Assembly: GCF_017876295.1 (NCBI RefSeq)
Contig: NZ_JAGINT010000001.1
Coordinates: 868,001-932,000 of the forward strand
Direction of reading: 5' to 3'
Length of the DNA stretch: 64,000 bases
Source of the DNA: Kribbella aluminosa
GTDB lineage: Bacteria; Actinomycetota; Actinomycetes; Propionibacteriales; Kribbellaceae
Positions 38,966-47,517 of the stretch are shown here, piece by piece. Numbering within the stretch: the stretch's first letter is position 1; the number at the start of each line of letters is the position of its first letter. The translations under genes and the position numbers were made by a program. Below the pieces are notes generated by a model. The model was given only the letters and a program-made list of their open reading frames with translations, did not search any database and was not told where the DNA came from.

Positions 38966-39916
38966 TCAGGTGCCGGAGATCAGGTGGTGCGCCAGCACTG
39001 GCGAGAACACCCGGACCGGGAGATCCGGCGTCAGGCCGCAGGGGCCGTCGGATTCGCCGGGGGTGCGGAGCCAGAGGTGGAGGTCGACGGGGGTGGGGGC
39101 GGGCGACGGGGGCATGCCCAGCCTGCGGGCGGGTGGGTTGCAGGAGCTGCCGTCGGAGCCGTTGCCGTTGCGGCTGGTGTCGATGACGTAGTGCGAGCCG
39201 CCGCCGAGCGCCGCCAGAATGCCGGTGCCGCGGGAGATCGACTGCTCGGTGGTGAAGTAGTTCGCGGTGTTCAGCGCGAACCCGCGAATCTTCCCGACGT
39301 CCGCGAGCCGCAGCCGCCGGGCGATCTCCTTCGCGTCACCCGACGTCACGTTCCCGGCGTCCAGGTACGCCCAGGTGTTCGGGTTCTTCGCCGCCAGCAC
39401 TCCGACGGCGTACTTCAGCAGCGCGATCCGCGCGTTCCACTCCGACGTCGGGTAGCAGTCGAGCCGTGCGAGCGCGTCCGGCTCCAGCACCACCACCGCG
39501 GGCCGCGTCCCGATCCCGTCCGACACCGCCGAGATCCAGGTCCGGTACGCCGCATCCGACGCGGCCCCGCCGCCGATCCCGCACTGCCGCCCAGGGAGGT
39601 TGTCCGTCACCAGCACCGGCAGTTTGTCCGCCTTGGCGGCAGCGGTCGTGTACGCCGTGACGCCCGCCTGCACGTCGCCGCTCCACGCGCCGATCCACCG
39701 CGCCGACGGCTGACCGGCGATCTTCGACGCGAGCTCGGTGTCCTCGGGATGCCGCCGTACGTAGGCCGCCGCGTCCGAGGCGGGATCGACGTACAGGCCG
39801 TCGGTCAGCTGCAGTGGGTCGCCGGTCGCTTCGGCCAGCCCGGACGCGGGCCGGCCGAAGACGAGCAGCGCGGCGGTCAGCAACAGGCCGGCGGCCACGG
39901 GACGCAGAGTCGGCAT
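38966..39916 (-). CDS. secreted glycoside hydrolase family 6 protein (endoglucanase-like)
   Basis: A 316-residue exported enzyme with a Sec signal peptide (MPTLRPVAAGLLLTAALLVF, cleavage near ASGLA). The GH6 fold is recognisable from LYVDPASDAAAYVRR, ARWIGAWSG, AVVVLEPDALARLDC (the catalytic-acid Asp in EPDAL), TWAYLDAGN and the C-terminal LWLRTPGESDG. GH6 enzymes cleave beta-1,4-glucan with inversion. No cellulose-binding module is present. GGAGG precedes the ATG at 39916; a TTG three codons earlier is too close to it. Followed upstream by a secreted RNase gene on the same strand. Confidence 0.9.
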   Translation of the reverse strand: MPTLRPVAAGLLLTAALLVFGRPASGLAEATGDPLQLTDGLYVDPASDAAAYVRRHPEDTELASKIAGQPSARWIGAWSGDVQAGVTAYTTAAAKADKLPVLVTDNLPGRQCGIGGGAASDAAYRTWISAVSDGIGTRPAVVVLEPDALARLDCYPTSEWNARIALLKYAVGVLAAKNPNTWAYLDAGNVTSGDAKEIARRLRLADVGKIRGFALNTANYFTTEQSISRGTGILAALGGGSHYVIDTSRNGNGSDGSSCNPPARRLGMPPSPAPTPVDLHLWLRTPGESDGPCGLTPDLPVRVFSPVLAHHLISGT

Positions 39917-39985
39917 CGTGAACAATCCTCCAGATCACTCAACGTGCCGATCACACTACCTTTAGTGTCCTGAGTCGGAGGACCA

Positions 39986-40411
39986 CTAGCTCTTCTCGTC
40001 GACCTCACAGAACGAGGCGTAGTGGTCGCTCGTGTAGTAGACGTGCGCGGGCGTGGTCTTCGCGCCGCCCCCGATCAGCCGGCGGGCGCCGCGGTCGGGG
40101 GAGCCGGGCGTGATCACGGTGTACTCGTGGTAGTAGCCGGACGACTGGGACGGCAGGATGCCCTCCCGGTTCGAGAAGACGGTGCCGTCCTGCTTGTACG
40201 GGAACGGCCCGCCGGAGTGGATCAGGCCGAGGGTGTCGGCGGCCTGCGACGGCAGCGAGCTGAGCGCGCAGGTGCCGATCGCAGTTGCGCTGTACGGCGC
40301 GACGTACGAGGTCGGGGCTACGTAAGAAGTCGGGGCGGTTGGGGCGGCGTATGCCGTGGACCCGAAGGCGGCGGTGGTCGCCAGGGTCACGGCAGCGATG
40401 AGGGTTCTCAT
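39986..40411 (-). CDS. secreted guanyl-specific ribonuclease (RNase Sa/N1 family)
   Basis: A 141-residue exported RNase. Signal peptide MRTLIAAVTLATTAAFGSTA, then a short repeat (APTSYVAPTSYVAPYS) and the RNase Sa-like domain from about residue 43. Catalytic residues by alignment with RNase Sa: Glu96 in YYHEYTV, Arg107 and Arg111 in SPDRGARR, and His130 in TSDHYASF; all present. Two Cys (48 and 135) can form the conserved disulfide. Cleaves single-stranded RNA after G. Producers usually need an intracellular barstar-like inhibitor; none is encoded nearby, which fits RNase Sa-type enzymes secreted unfolded. Confidence 0.92.
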   Translation of the reverse strand: MRTLIAAVTLATTAAFGSTAYAAPTAPTSYVAPTSYVAPYSATAIGTCALSSLPSQAADTLGLIHSGGPFPYKQDGTVFSNREGILPSQSSGYYHEYTVITPGSPDRGARRLIGGGAKTTPAHVYYTSDHYASFCEVDEKS

Positions 40412-40537
40412 GCTCGGTTCATTCCCCGCTTGAACGACGCTGGTACATCCCAGCTGTGAATAACAGGTGGATTATGACCCCGGCGTACCCCTAAAGTCTG
40501 GCGCGGCGAGTACGTCCTGGAGCGGAAGGAGCGACCG

Positions 40538-40594
40538 ATGAACACACTGACCTGTTTCCCGGCGCGTCCTGACCGCTCGCACGGCTCGCACTGA
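40538..40594 (+). CDS. possible 18-residue leader peptide
   Basis: ATG after GGAAGGAG, a strong ribosome binding site, then MNTLTCFPARPDRSHGSH and stop, 28 bases before the GNAT gene. The good ribosome binding site and closeness to the next start argue for a leader peptide acting on the downstream gene, by translational coupling or attenuation. No run of one amino acid that would identify a sensed metabolite; TCFP and the two His/Ser pairs near the end are the only special residues. Confidence 0.45.
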   Translation: MNTLTCFPARPDRSHGSH

Positions 40595-40622
40595 GCGGAG
40601 CGCGCCTCCTGCTGGAGGATTC

Positions 40623-41552
40623 GTGAACATCCGCACCACCGTCGAGGCCGACCTCGGCACCATCCTTGCTCTGATCGAGCAGAAGTCCGTCAACACCGTC
40701 ACCGCCGAGCGGTACCGCGAGTACGTCGCCGCCGGCTACTACAAGCACGACTGGAGCTGGGTCGCCGAGGAGAACGGCGCGATCCAGGCGCTGGCGATCT
40801 GGTGGGGCGTCCCGGACGAGCAGCACCCGTACAGCATCGACGGCCTGTACTACGTCGGCGGCGACGACCAGGTCCCGGTGTGGACCGAGCTGCTGAAGCA
40901 CGCCGTCGCGTCCCGCCCGGACGGCCAGGAGCCACCGGAGTACCACTTCTTCCTGGACAGCGACTGGGAGAACGAGCCGGACGTCGTCGCCGCGCTCGAG
41001 CCGCGGATGGAGGCGGCCGCCGCGGTCGGGATGACCAGCGTCACCGACCGGCTGCGGTACGAGTGGAAGCCGGCGTACGGGCTGCCGCAGCGGTCCACCC
41101 GGCTGCGGTTCGAGCCGGCCGACGACGAGGCGTTCGTCGACGTGTTCATGCGGGTCAGTCAGGGCAGCCTGGACGCCTCGACGGCGCGGGAGATCGCCCG
41201 GCTGGGCGTCGAACAAGCGGCCCGCGAGGAGCTCGCGATGTACAAGTCGATGCCGGGCGACCGGGGGCTGTGGCGGGTCGCGTACGACGGTGCCGAGCTG
41301 GTCGGGTTCGCGATGCCGTCGGCGAACGCGGGCGGGCCGGTCGTCGGGTACCTCGGCGTCGTACCGGAGCACCGCGGGCGCGGGCTGAGCGACGACCTGC
41401 TGGCGGAGATCACGCATCTGCTCGCGGAGACCGGCGCCGAGCAGATCCGCGCCGACACCGACTTCGGGAACGTGCCGATGGCGAGGAGTTTCGAGCGCCT
41501 CGGGTACCGGAAGTTCGCCGTACGCCGGGTGCTGTCGTTCCCAGAGAACTGA
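40623..41552 (+). CDS. GNAT-family acetyltransferase with two domains
   Basis: A 309-residue protein with tandem GNAT folds. The second domain is intact: the acetyl-CoA loop VVPEHRGRGLSDDLLAEITH carries the QxxGxG-like motif, and DFGNVPMARSFERLGYRKF is the terminal Asn/Tyr block. The first domain (residues 1-150) is degenerate and probably structural. The layout is similar to mycothiol synthase MshD, but key resemblance is too weak for that name. GGAGGATTC precedes the GTG. Substrate unknown. Confidence 0.85.
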   Translation: MNIRTTVEADLGTILALIEQKSVNTVTAERYREYVAAGYYKHDWSWVAEENGAIQALAIWWGVPDEQHPYSIDGLYYVGGDDQVPVWTELLKHAVASRPDGQEPPEYHFFLDSDWENEPDVVAALEPRMEAAAAVGMTSVTDRLRYEWKPAYGLPQRSTRLRFEPADDEAFVDVFMRVSQGSLDASTAREIARLGVEQAAREELAMYKSMPGDRGLWRVAYDGAELVGFAMPSANAGGPVVGYLGVVPEHRGRGLSDDLLAEITHLLAETGAEQIRADTDFGNVPMARSFERLGYRKFAVRRVLSFPEN

Positions 41553-41584
41553 GCCGCACGAGGTAGAGACGCGCGGGGCGGGAA

Positions 41585-41620
41585 TCCCTAAGCTCCCTGA
41601 CATGTCAGAGAGCTTAGGGA
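41585..41620. repeat. 36-bp near-perfect palindrome
   Basis: TCCCTAAGCTC at the left and GAGCTTAGGGA at the right flank CTGACATGTCAG; only one base pair in the whole 36 bp is mismatched. It ends seven bases before the start codon of the membrane protein at 41628 and overlaps its ribosome binding region. As DNA it is a good operator; as RNA it folds into a long hairpin that would hide the start or end the GNAT transcript. Confidence 0.75.
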
Positions 41621-41627
41621 GAGCTCG

Positions 41628-42086
41628 ATGCGTGACATCGCGTTGATCCTGCATGTTCTCGCCGGGGTCGTGGCCGTCCCGTTCGGCCCGGTGGCGATCG
41701 CGCTCACGTTGCGCCGCCGTGGGCTGAACTGGGCCGGCGAGATCTACCACTGGGCGATCGCGCTGGTCTGCCTGACCGCGCTGGTGATGGTGCCGTACGA
41801 CTGGGGCCGGCTCTGGTACTTCTGGCCGATCACGGTGGCGTCGTACCTGTTCGTGTACTTCGGGCAGCGCGCGGCCGAGACGCCGGGCGGGCTGTGGTAC
41901 CGCGGGGTGCTGCGCGGGTACGGCGGCGGGTGGATCGCGCTGTGGACGGCGATCGCGATCGTCGGTCTACCGGTGCGTCCGTGGGCGTGGGCGATCCCGA
42001 TCGTGGTCGGTACGGCGCTGATCGAATGGCTGTGCGTACACCCGGCGAAGGGCTGGACCCGGCAGGCCCAGCCCGGCGCCGGTTAG
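41628..42086 (+). CDS. small integral membrane protein, DUF2306-like
   Basis: A 152-residue protein with four predicted membrane helices, the first being ALILHVLAGVVAVPFGPVAI. It has a conserved-looking His in the first helix and YHWAIALVCL in the second. The ribosome binding site is GGGAGAG. The family is not characterised; the assignment to the DUF2306 type is tentative. It converges with the large minus-strand operon, overlapping its last gene by four bases. Confidence 0.65.
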   Translation: MRDIALILHVLAGVVAVPFGPVAIALTLRRRGLNWAGEIYHWAIALVCLTALVMVPYDWGRLWYFWPITVASYLFVYFGQRAAETPGGLWYRGVLRGYGGGWIALWTAIAIVGLPVRPWAWAIPIVVGTALIEWLCVHPAKGWTRQAQPGAG

Positions 42087-42829
42087 GCCTGGCCGGCTAG
42101 TTCTTCCGGGGTGGCCTTGCGGACGACGAGGCGAGTCCAGGCGCCGACGTAGATGCGGTCGTCGGGGTTCAGCTCCTGGCGCTGGCCGGGGACGATCGGG
42201 GTTTCCGGGAGCGGGCCGGCGGCGGAGGCGACGTACGTGCCGTTGGAGGACTGGAGGTCCTCGACCCACCAGCGCTGGCCGTCGGTGGTCAGCTGGGCCT
42301 GGCGGCGGCTGACGCCGGTGTCGTCGCCGCAGTCGACCTCTGGGGAGATGCCGCGGCTGCGGGACGGGCGGCCGATCAGCAGGCTCTTCTCGACGAGCGG
42401 GATGATCGCGGGGAGGCCGGGGGACGGGCAGGGGTCGTCGCTTTGCTGTACGGCGTACCAGTCGGGGTCGACCCACCGCTCCACTACCCACTCGGCTGTT
42501 GCCGCCGGTGCTGCCGGTGCCGGCGGGGTGGTGGGAGCCGGGCCACCGGACAGGTCGAGCGGGGAGGCCGGGCGGGGCATCGTGCCGGTGGTGAAGTCGT
42601 AGCCGCAGCTCTCGCAGAACAGGGCGTCTGCAGAGGCGGGCTCAGAGCAGTTAGGACACAGCTGCCCAGCACCTGCGTCAGGAGGCGGGACGGCTGCCTG
42701 GGGAGGTGCTGGCTGCTGCCCGCCGGCGTCGCCAGGTGTACTGGCGGCGTCGGAGGGGAGGGGGAGGCCGCAGACGTCGCAGTAGTCGGTGGAGGTGGTG
42801 GGGTGTCCGCTGGGACAGTTCACGGTCAT
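42083..42829 (-). CDS. zinc-ribbon/FHA-domain protein
   Basis: A 248-residue protein. The N-terminus has two Cys-pair motifs: Cys5, His9, Cys17 and Cys20 (SGHPTTSTDYCDVCGLP), and Cys58, Cys61, Cys72 and Cys75 (LCPNCSEPASADALFCESCG). A Pro/Ala linker follows, then an FHA domain at about residues 150-240 with LIGRPSRSRGI, GVSRRQAQL and LQSSNGTYV, the phosphothreonine-binding residues. It should read out phosphorylation by the PknG-like kinase of the same operon. Last gene of the ten; it overlaps the VWA gene by ATGA. Confidence 0.9.
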   Translation of the reverse strand: MTVNCPSGHPTTSTDYCDVCGLPLPSDAASTPGDAGGQQPAPPQAAVPPPDAGAGQLCPNCSEPASADALFCESCGYDFTTGTMPRPASPLDLSGGPAPTTPPAPAAPAATAEWVVERWVDPDWYAVQQSDDPCPSPGLPAIIPLVEKSLLIGRPSRSRGISPEVDCGDDTGVSRRQAQLTTDGQRWWVEDLQSSNGTYVASAAGPLPETPIVPGQRQELNPDDRIYVGAWTRLVVRKATPEELAGQA

Positions 42830-44103
42830 TTGCGTACCCGGGTCGTCTTGGTGGAGGCCGTGTCGAGTGCCATCTCGTCGGCTTTCTCGACGGTGCGCTT
42901 GAGCCGCACCGTACCCGTTTCCTGGTCGTCGATGTCGACAACCTTCCGCAACCGGGTGGTCGCCTCCTCGTTCCCGGTCGCGGCGGCGAGCTGCACCGCA
43001 CGGCCGAGCTTGGTGGTCGCGGTCGCCGTATCGCCGACGGCCTTCGCGGCCAGACCGTCCTGGATCGCCTGCGCCAGCTCGGTCTGGCCGGTGTAGTGCG
43101 CGACCTCCGGACTGATCCGCGTGGTGAGCGCGTCGTCCGCCGACCACAGCGCCTTCACCAGCGACTGCGCGACCGTCTGGTCACCGAGCACCAGTTGGAC
43201 CCGCGCCGCGAGCTGCTCCTGCCCGACCGCCTTCGCGGCCAGCCGGATCGCCACGTGGTAGTCCCGCGACTCGTCACCCCACGACCCGGTCGGATACGAC
43301 CCGGTCAGCGGGTTGACCGCCGTACGACGCGACGTCAGGTCCTCGACGGTCGGCGCGACCTGCCGGACGAACAGCACCTCGGCACCCTGCGGCGCCCACA
43401 CCCGCAGGTCGGCCTGCGCGACGCCGCGGCTCATCGCGTTCTGGATGATCTTGGCGAACTCGGCGGCCAGCTGATCCGGCGCGGGGATGATGTCGACGGT
43501 ACCGAGCAGGGCCTGAGCGATCCGCCGTACCTCGTCCACCTGCCACGCGACGCCGACACCGCGGGTGTCGCACTGGAACTGACCGGTGACCGACTCGATC
43601 GCCTGGGTCAGCGCCTCCGGTGTCTCGTGCTGGTTCTCGCCGTCGGTCAGCAGGATCGCGTGCTTCTGCGACAGCGACGGCACGGTCGCGAACACCCGCG
43701 ACGCCAGCCGCAGCCAGGTGCCCATCGCGGTACCGCCGTCGGCGTAGAACCGGGACACGGCGTCCTTGGCGGCCTGCCGGGTGTACGGGTCCATCTTGAC
43801 CATCACCGGCTCCGCGGACGGCGGGAACGCCAGCTGCGCGCGGTCGTTGCCGGAGATCACCGCGAACCAGACACCGTCGAGGATCTGGTCGAGCGCGGTC
43901 TGCGCGGCGTACGCCGCGGCCTGCACGCCGTCCCGGCCCATCGAGCCGGAGGTGTCGACGATGATGATCTCGCCCGCGTCCCCGCTCCCGGTCTGCCCGG
44001 CGGCACCGGCTCCGGTACAGGTCACGGTGACGATGGCGTGTACGTCGGTCCCGCCGTCCGGCAGGAACTCGTTCTGGTAGACGGTGGCGGTGAAGTCGGC
44101 CAT
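42826..44103 (-). CDS. VWA-domain protein, TerY-like
   Basis: A 425-residue cytoplasmic protein with one von Willebrand A domain. The metal-ion site has DTSGS (Asp50, Ser52, Ser54), the second Thr in YADGGTAMGTWL and the Asp in AILLTDGENQ: a complete MIDAS. The C-terminal 180 residues are beta-sandwich then helical (LAQAIQDGLAAKAVGDTATA), as in TerY-like proteins that pair with a phosphatase and a kinase. It follows the PP2C gene after 13 bases, with a perfect GAGGAGG ribosome binding site, the only clear gap in this operon apart from the one after telA. Confidence 0.9.
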   Translation of the reverse strand: MADFTATVYQNEFLPDGGTDVHAIVTVTCTGAGAAGQTGSGDAGEIIIVDTSGSMGRDGVQAAAYAAQTALDQILDGVWFAVISGNDRAQLAFPPSAEPVMVKMDPYTRQAAKDAVSRFYADGGTAMGTWLRLASRVFATVPSLSQKHAILLTDGENQHETPEALTQAIESVTGQFQCDTRGVGVAWQVDEVRRIAQALLGTVDIIPAPDQLAAEFAKIIQNAMSRGVAQADLRVWAPQGAEVLFVRQVAPTVEDLTSRRTAVNPLTGSYPTGSWGDESRDYHVAIRLAAKAVGQEQLAARVQLVLGDQTVAQSLVKALWSADDALTTRISPEVAHYTGQTELAQAIQDGLAAKAVGDTATATTKLGRAVQLAAATGNEEATTRLRKVVDIDDQETGTVRLKRTVEKADEMALDTASTKTTRVRK

Positions 44104-44116
44104 CTCGGGTTCCTCC

Positions 44117-45190
44117 TCAAACGCGCGCGAGCGCGACGGTGATGTTGTCCTGGCCACCCTGGGCGTTGGCCCAGTCGACCAGGGCGGACGCGGTGGCCTT
44201 CGGCTCACCGTTGTTGTCCGCAGCTGTCTGACGTACGAGGTCGGCCAGCGGTGCCGCCTCGGAGCAGTAGTTCCACAGGCCGTCCGAACAGACCAGCAGC
44301 CAGCCGGCACCGTCGACCTCCAGGGTCGTGGTCCGCGGCGTGTGGTCCGGGGCGTCCTTGCCGAGCCACCGGGTGATCGCGTGCGCGTGCGGACCGGACT
44401 CGGCCTCTTCGCGGGGCACGCCGCCGGCGATCAGCTCGGCGGCCCACGAGTCGTCGGTGGTCAGTCCGACCGGCTCGCCCACGTCCGGGAACCAGTACGC
44501 CCGGCTGTCGCCGATGTTGCCCGCGACCAGCAGCCCGTCCTCGACGACCGCGGCCACGAACGTGCAGGAGGCCGGGTTCGGACTGTCCGGACTGGTGCTG
44601 TCGAGTACGGCGTCACTCGCCGCGTCGGCCGCCGCCTTGAGCCGGGCCGCGATCGCCCCGGCCCGCGACGTCTCGGTACCGATCCCGTGCGCGTGGTCGG
44701 CCACCAGTACTTCGAGTGCCGCCCGGGCCGCGGCCAGCGAGGCGACGTCGGAGTCGAGCGAGGAGCTGACGCCGTCGCAGACCACGAGCAGCGCGCGGCT
44801 GCCCGGCTCGGGGTCCGCGCCGAGCGCCATCGCGTCCTCGTTCCGGCTGTGCCGGATACCGCGGTCGCACACGCCGGCCACCCACGGAGCGGGCTGCTCC
44901 ACGAAGTGGTCCCGCGGCTTCGCGGCCTTCGTACCGCAGGTCTCGCAGTACCCGTCGGTGCCGACCGTGCCGCCGCAGGACGCGCACGGCCCGACCGGAC
45001 CGCCGTCCAGGCTGCCGACCGCGTCGATCTCCACGGTGGGCTCGGTGTCGGTGTCCAGGGCCGGCGTACCCGGTGCGGCGGCTGCCGGGGTGCCCGGCTT
45101 CAGCTCGGCGCCACAGGCCTCGCAGAACAGGTCGGCCTCGGCCACCGGTCCGCCGCAGCTGGGGCAGGCCGTGTCGGTCGTACTCGTCAT
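44117..45190 (-). CDS. PP2C-family protein serine/threonine phosphatase with two zinc ribbons
   Basis: A 357-residue phosphatase. Two N-terminal Cys motifs, Cys9/12/23/26 and Cys69/72/82/85 (the latter GTDGYCETCG), precede the PP2C domain from about residue 100. Catalytic metal ligands: Asp119 in SRNEDA, Asp139 in VVCDGVSSS, GNIGDSRAYWF, and the last Asp in GGQDNITV. It should reverse the action of the PknG-like kinase next to it. The ATG at 45190 overlaps the kinase stop (ATGA); an ATG four codons earlier is possible. Confidence 0.93.
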   Translation of the reverse strand: MTSTTDTACPSCGGPVAEADLFCEACGAELKPGTPAAAAPGTPALDTDTEPTVEIDAVGSLDGGPVGPCASCGGTVGTDGYCETCGTKAAKPRDHFVEQPAPWVAGVCDRGIRHSRNEDAMALGADPEPGSRALLVVCDGVSSSLDSDVASLAAARAALEVLVADHAHGIGTETSRAGAIAARLKAAADAASDAVLDSTSPDSPNPASCTFVAAVVEDGLLVAGNIGDSRAYWFPDVGEPVGLTTDDSWAAELIAGGVPREEAESGPHAHAITRWLGKDAPDHTPRTTTLEVDGAGWLLVCSDGLWNYCSEAAPLADLVRQTAADNNGEPKATASALVDWANAQGGQDNITVALARV

Positions 45191-47517
45191 CGCAGCGTCC
45201 ATCCTCGAACCTCGTTGGCCTGGTCGACCAGGGCGATCCGTTCCGTCCGGGTCTGTGCCTGACCGGCCAGCAACCGGTAGGTGGCCTCGAGCCCGTCCCT
45301 CAGGGACGTCTCGGTGGCTGCCCGCCCGTCGATCCGCAGAGCTTCCTGCGGACCGGTCTGCTGGACCTCGGTCAGCGCGGTCCGGAACACGTTCGCGGCC
45401 AGGTTGGCCCGGTCCGCCGGGTCGATGGTCAGCGTCGCGATGCTGTTCATCGCCTCGGCGAGCGCGGGAAGGCCACGCCCCGATCCTGCCAGGAGTCCGG
45501 CTCGCTGGCGACGAGCACGCACGTACTCGCCGCTGGTTCGCGGCACCAGGTCGACGGCGTTGAGCGCTCCGTCGAGGTCGTTGCGCTGGGTTCTGATGTT
45601 GGCCAGACCGAACGCGGACGGTGCGATGTAGTTGGCGTCGGTCCGCGCGCAGGACAGGTAGAGGCCCTCGGCCACGTTGAACTCGCCGCTGTGTTCACAG
45701 GCGATCGCCAGCGCGAGCTTCGGCGCCAGCTCGCCAGGCACCTGGCCGTAGACGGCGTTGAACGCCGACTGCGCGGCCTTGAAGTCACCGCGGGCCAGTG
45801 CGACCAGTCCGGACATCCAGACCGCACGCCACTCCCACGGGTCCGCACTGAGCAGGTCGTTCACCGCGGTATCGACCATGTCGTACCGCTCCGGCCCGAC
45901 CTCCAGCGCGGCCTGCGCCACCTCCAGCAGCGTCTGCGCCGACTGCTCGGGCGCGTCGACCAGCAGCTCCAGCCGCTTCGCCGGGTCCGGCACGCTGACG
46001 GTCTTGAGCCAGCCGGCCATCTTGTCGCCGTCGTCCGGCGCCAGCGACGGCAGCTGCTGCCACGGCGCGGCTGCGTCGCCCAGCCCGGCGGCCCTGTCAC
46101 CAGGGGACCCGAAGAGCAGCGACGACGCCGAGTGCTGAGCCGCCTTGACACCCTGCTTCTCCGCAACGACCTCACGCAGTACGCCGAGCAGTTGCACGCG
46201 GAACTCGTCCGCGGACTGGAAACGGTCCGCCGGGGACGGCGCGCACGCCTTGGCCAGCAGGCGGTACACCGCGTCGTACTCCTGGAACAGCGGCACCTCG
46301 TCGACCGGCGGCAGCGACGCGACGTACCGGCTCTGGTACCCGCGGAACTCCATCGCGAGCACGCACATCGTCCGGCCGAGGGTGTAGATGTCGGACGCGA
46401 TCGACGGGCCGACCTCGGCCACCTCGGGCGCCTGGAAACCGACCGTGCCGTAGATCGCCGAGTCCAGGTCGTCGATCCGCCGGACGCCACCGAGGTCGAT
46501 CAGCTTCACCGCGTCGCCGACCTGGATGATGTTGTCCGGCTTGAAGTCGCAGTACACCAGGCCCAGGTCGTGCAGGTACGAGAACGCCGGCAGGATCTCC
46601 AGCATGTACGCGATCGCCTGGTCGATCGGGAGTGCGTCGTACCGGCCGTTGTTCGCCTCCATCCGCTGCTTGAGGAGGGACTTCAGCGACGTACCGCCGA
46701 CGTACTCCATCACGATGTAGCCGGCGCCGTCGTGCGTGACGAAGTTGTAGATCTCGACGATCAGCGGGTGCTCGACCCGGGCCAGGAACTGCTGTTCCGC
46801 GATCGCCGCGGCGACCGCGTCCGGGTCCTCGGAGTTCAGCAGGCCCTTCAGGACGACCCAGCGGTTCGACACGTTCTGGTCCTGGGCCAGGTAGATCCAG
46901 CCGAAACCGCCGTGCGCCAGGCAGCCGCGGACGAGGTACTGGCCGCCGACCAGGTCGCCGTCCTGCAGCTTCGGCGCGAACGAGAACCGGCTGCGGCACT
47001 TCGGGCAGAAGCCCTCGGTACGGCCCGGCTGCCCGTTGCGGGACCGGCCGACCGCGTTGCCGCAGCTCGGGCAGTTCCGCCGGTCCTCGGGGACCATCGG
47101 GTTCGCCAGGATCGCCTTGCTCGCGTCGATCGCCGGGATCGACGGGACGTTCGTCAGGCCGGCGCCGAGCCGGGCGCCGCGCAGCCGGGTGGACGACGTA
47201 CCGAGTTTGCGGGTCAGCTTCGAACCGACCTGAGCGGCGCGGGCCGAGCCGAGCGGCGTGGACGCCAGCCGGTTGGACGCGCGGGACACGGTCGACACCG
47301 AGCTGATCGGGTCGGAGTCCGGGGCCGTCCTGGCGTTGGAGGGCGCGGGCGATCCGCAGACGTCGCAGTACCCGTCGGCGTACGTGCCGGTGCAGCCGGG
47401 CTGGGTACACGCACCAGTCGCGGCGGCGGGGGCGCTCTGGACCGCGGGGGAGCCGCAGACGTCGCAGTACCCGTCCACGATCGAGCCGGTACAGCCCGGC
47501 TGGGTGCAGGTCGTCAT
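45187..47517 (-). CDS. pknG: PknG-like serine/threonine protein kinase
   Basis: A soluble 776-residue kinase with the PknG layout. It starts with two copies of a Cys motif (CTQPGCTG...DGYCDVCG, residues 4-21 and 37-54), then a rubredoxin-like pair Cys149/152 and Cys171/174, the kinase domain (188-450) and a TPR-type C-terminus (500-776). Kinase residues: G-loop AHGGFGW, Lys224, catalytic Asp324 in VYCDFKPDN, and DLG (341-343) for DFG. The Arg before the catalytic Asp is absent, as in mycobacterial PknG. In mycobacteria PknG phosphorylates FHA protein GarA/OdhI; the FHA protein of this operon is a plausible substrate. Confidence 0.93.
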   Translation of the reverse strand: MTTCTQPGCTGSIVDGYCDVCGSPAVQSAPAAATGACTQPGCTGTYADGYCDVCGSPAPSNARTAPDSDPISSVSTVSRASNRLASTPLGSARAAQVGSKLTRKLGTSSTRLRGARLGAGLTNVPSIPAIDASKAILANPMVPEDRRNCPSCGNAVGRSRNGQPGRTEGFCPKCRSRFSFAPKLQDGDLVGGQYLVRGCLAHGGFGWIYLAQDQNVSNRWVVLKGLLNSEDPDAVAAAIAEQQFLARVEHPLIVEIYNFVTHDGAGYIVMEYVGGTSLKSLLKQRMEANNGRYDALPIDQAIAYMLEILPAFSYLHDLGLVYCDFKPDNIIQVGDAVKLIDLGGVRRIDDLDSAIYGTVGFQAPEVAEVGPSIASDIYTLGRTMCVLAMEFRGYQSRYVASLPPVDEVPLFQEYDAVYRLLAKACAPSPADRFQSADEFRVQLLGVLREVVAEKQGVKAAQHSASSLLFGSPGDRAAGLGDAAAPWQQLPSLAPDDGDKMAGWLKTVSVPDPAKRLELLVDAPEQSAQTLLEVAQAALEVGPERYDMVDTAVNDLLSADPWEWRAVWMSGLVALARGDFKAAQSAFNAVYGQVPGELAPKLALAIACEHSGEFNVAEGLYLSCARTDANYIAPSAFGLANIRTQRNDLDGALNAVDLVPRTSGEYVRARRQRAGLLAGSGRGLPALAEAMNSIATLTIDPADRANLAANVFRTALTEVQQTGPQEALRIDGRAATETSLRDGLEATYRLLAGQAQTRTERIALVDQANEVRGWTLR

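Noticed and set aside
39986..40540. Barstar-like inhibitor for the secreted RNase
   Set aside because: Neither strand near the RNase gene encodes a protein with barstar features.
46172..47410. Long minus-strand frame inside the kinase gene
   Set aside because: Same strand, different frame from the PknG-like kinase; Arg/Pro-rich shadow.
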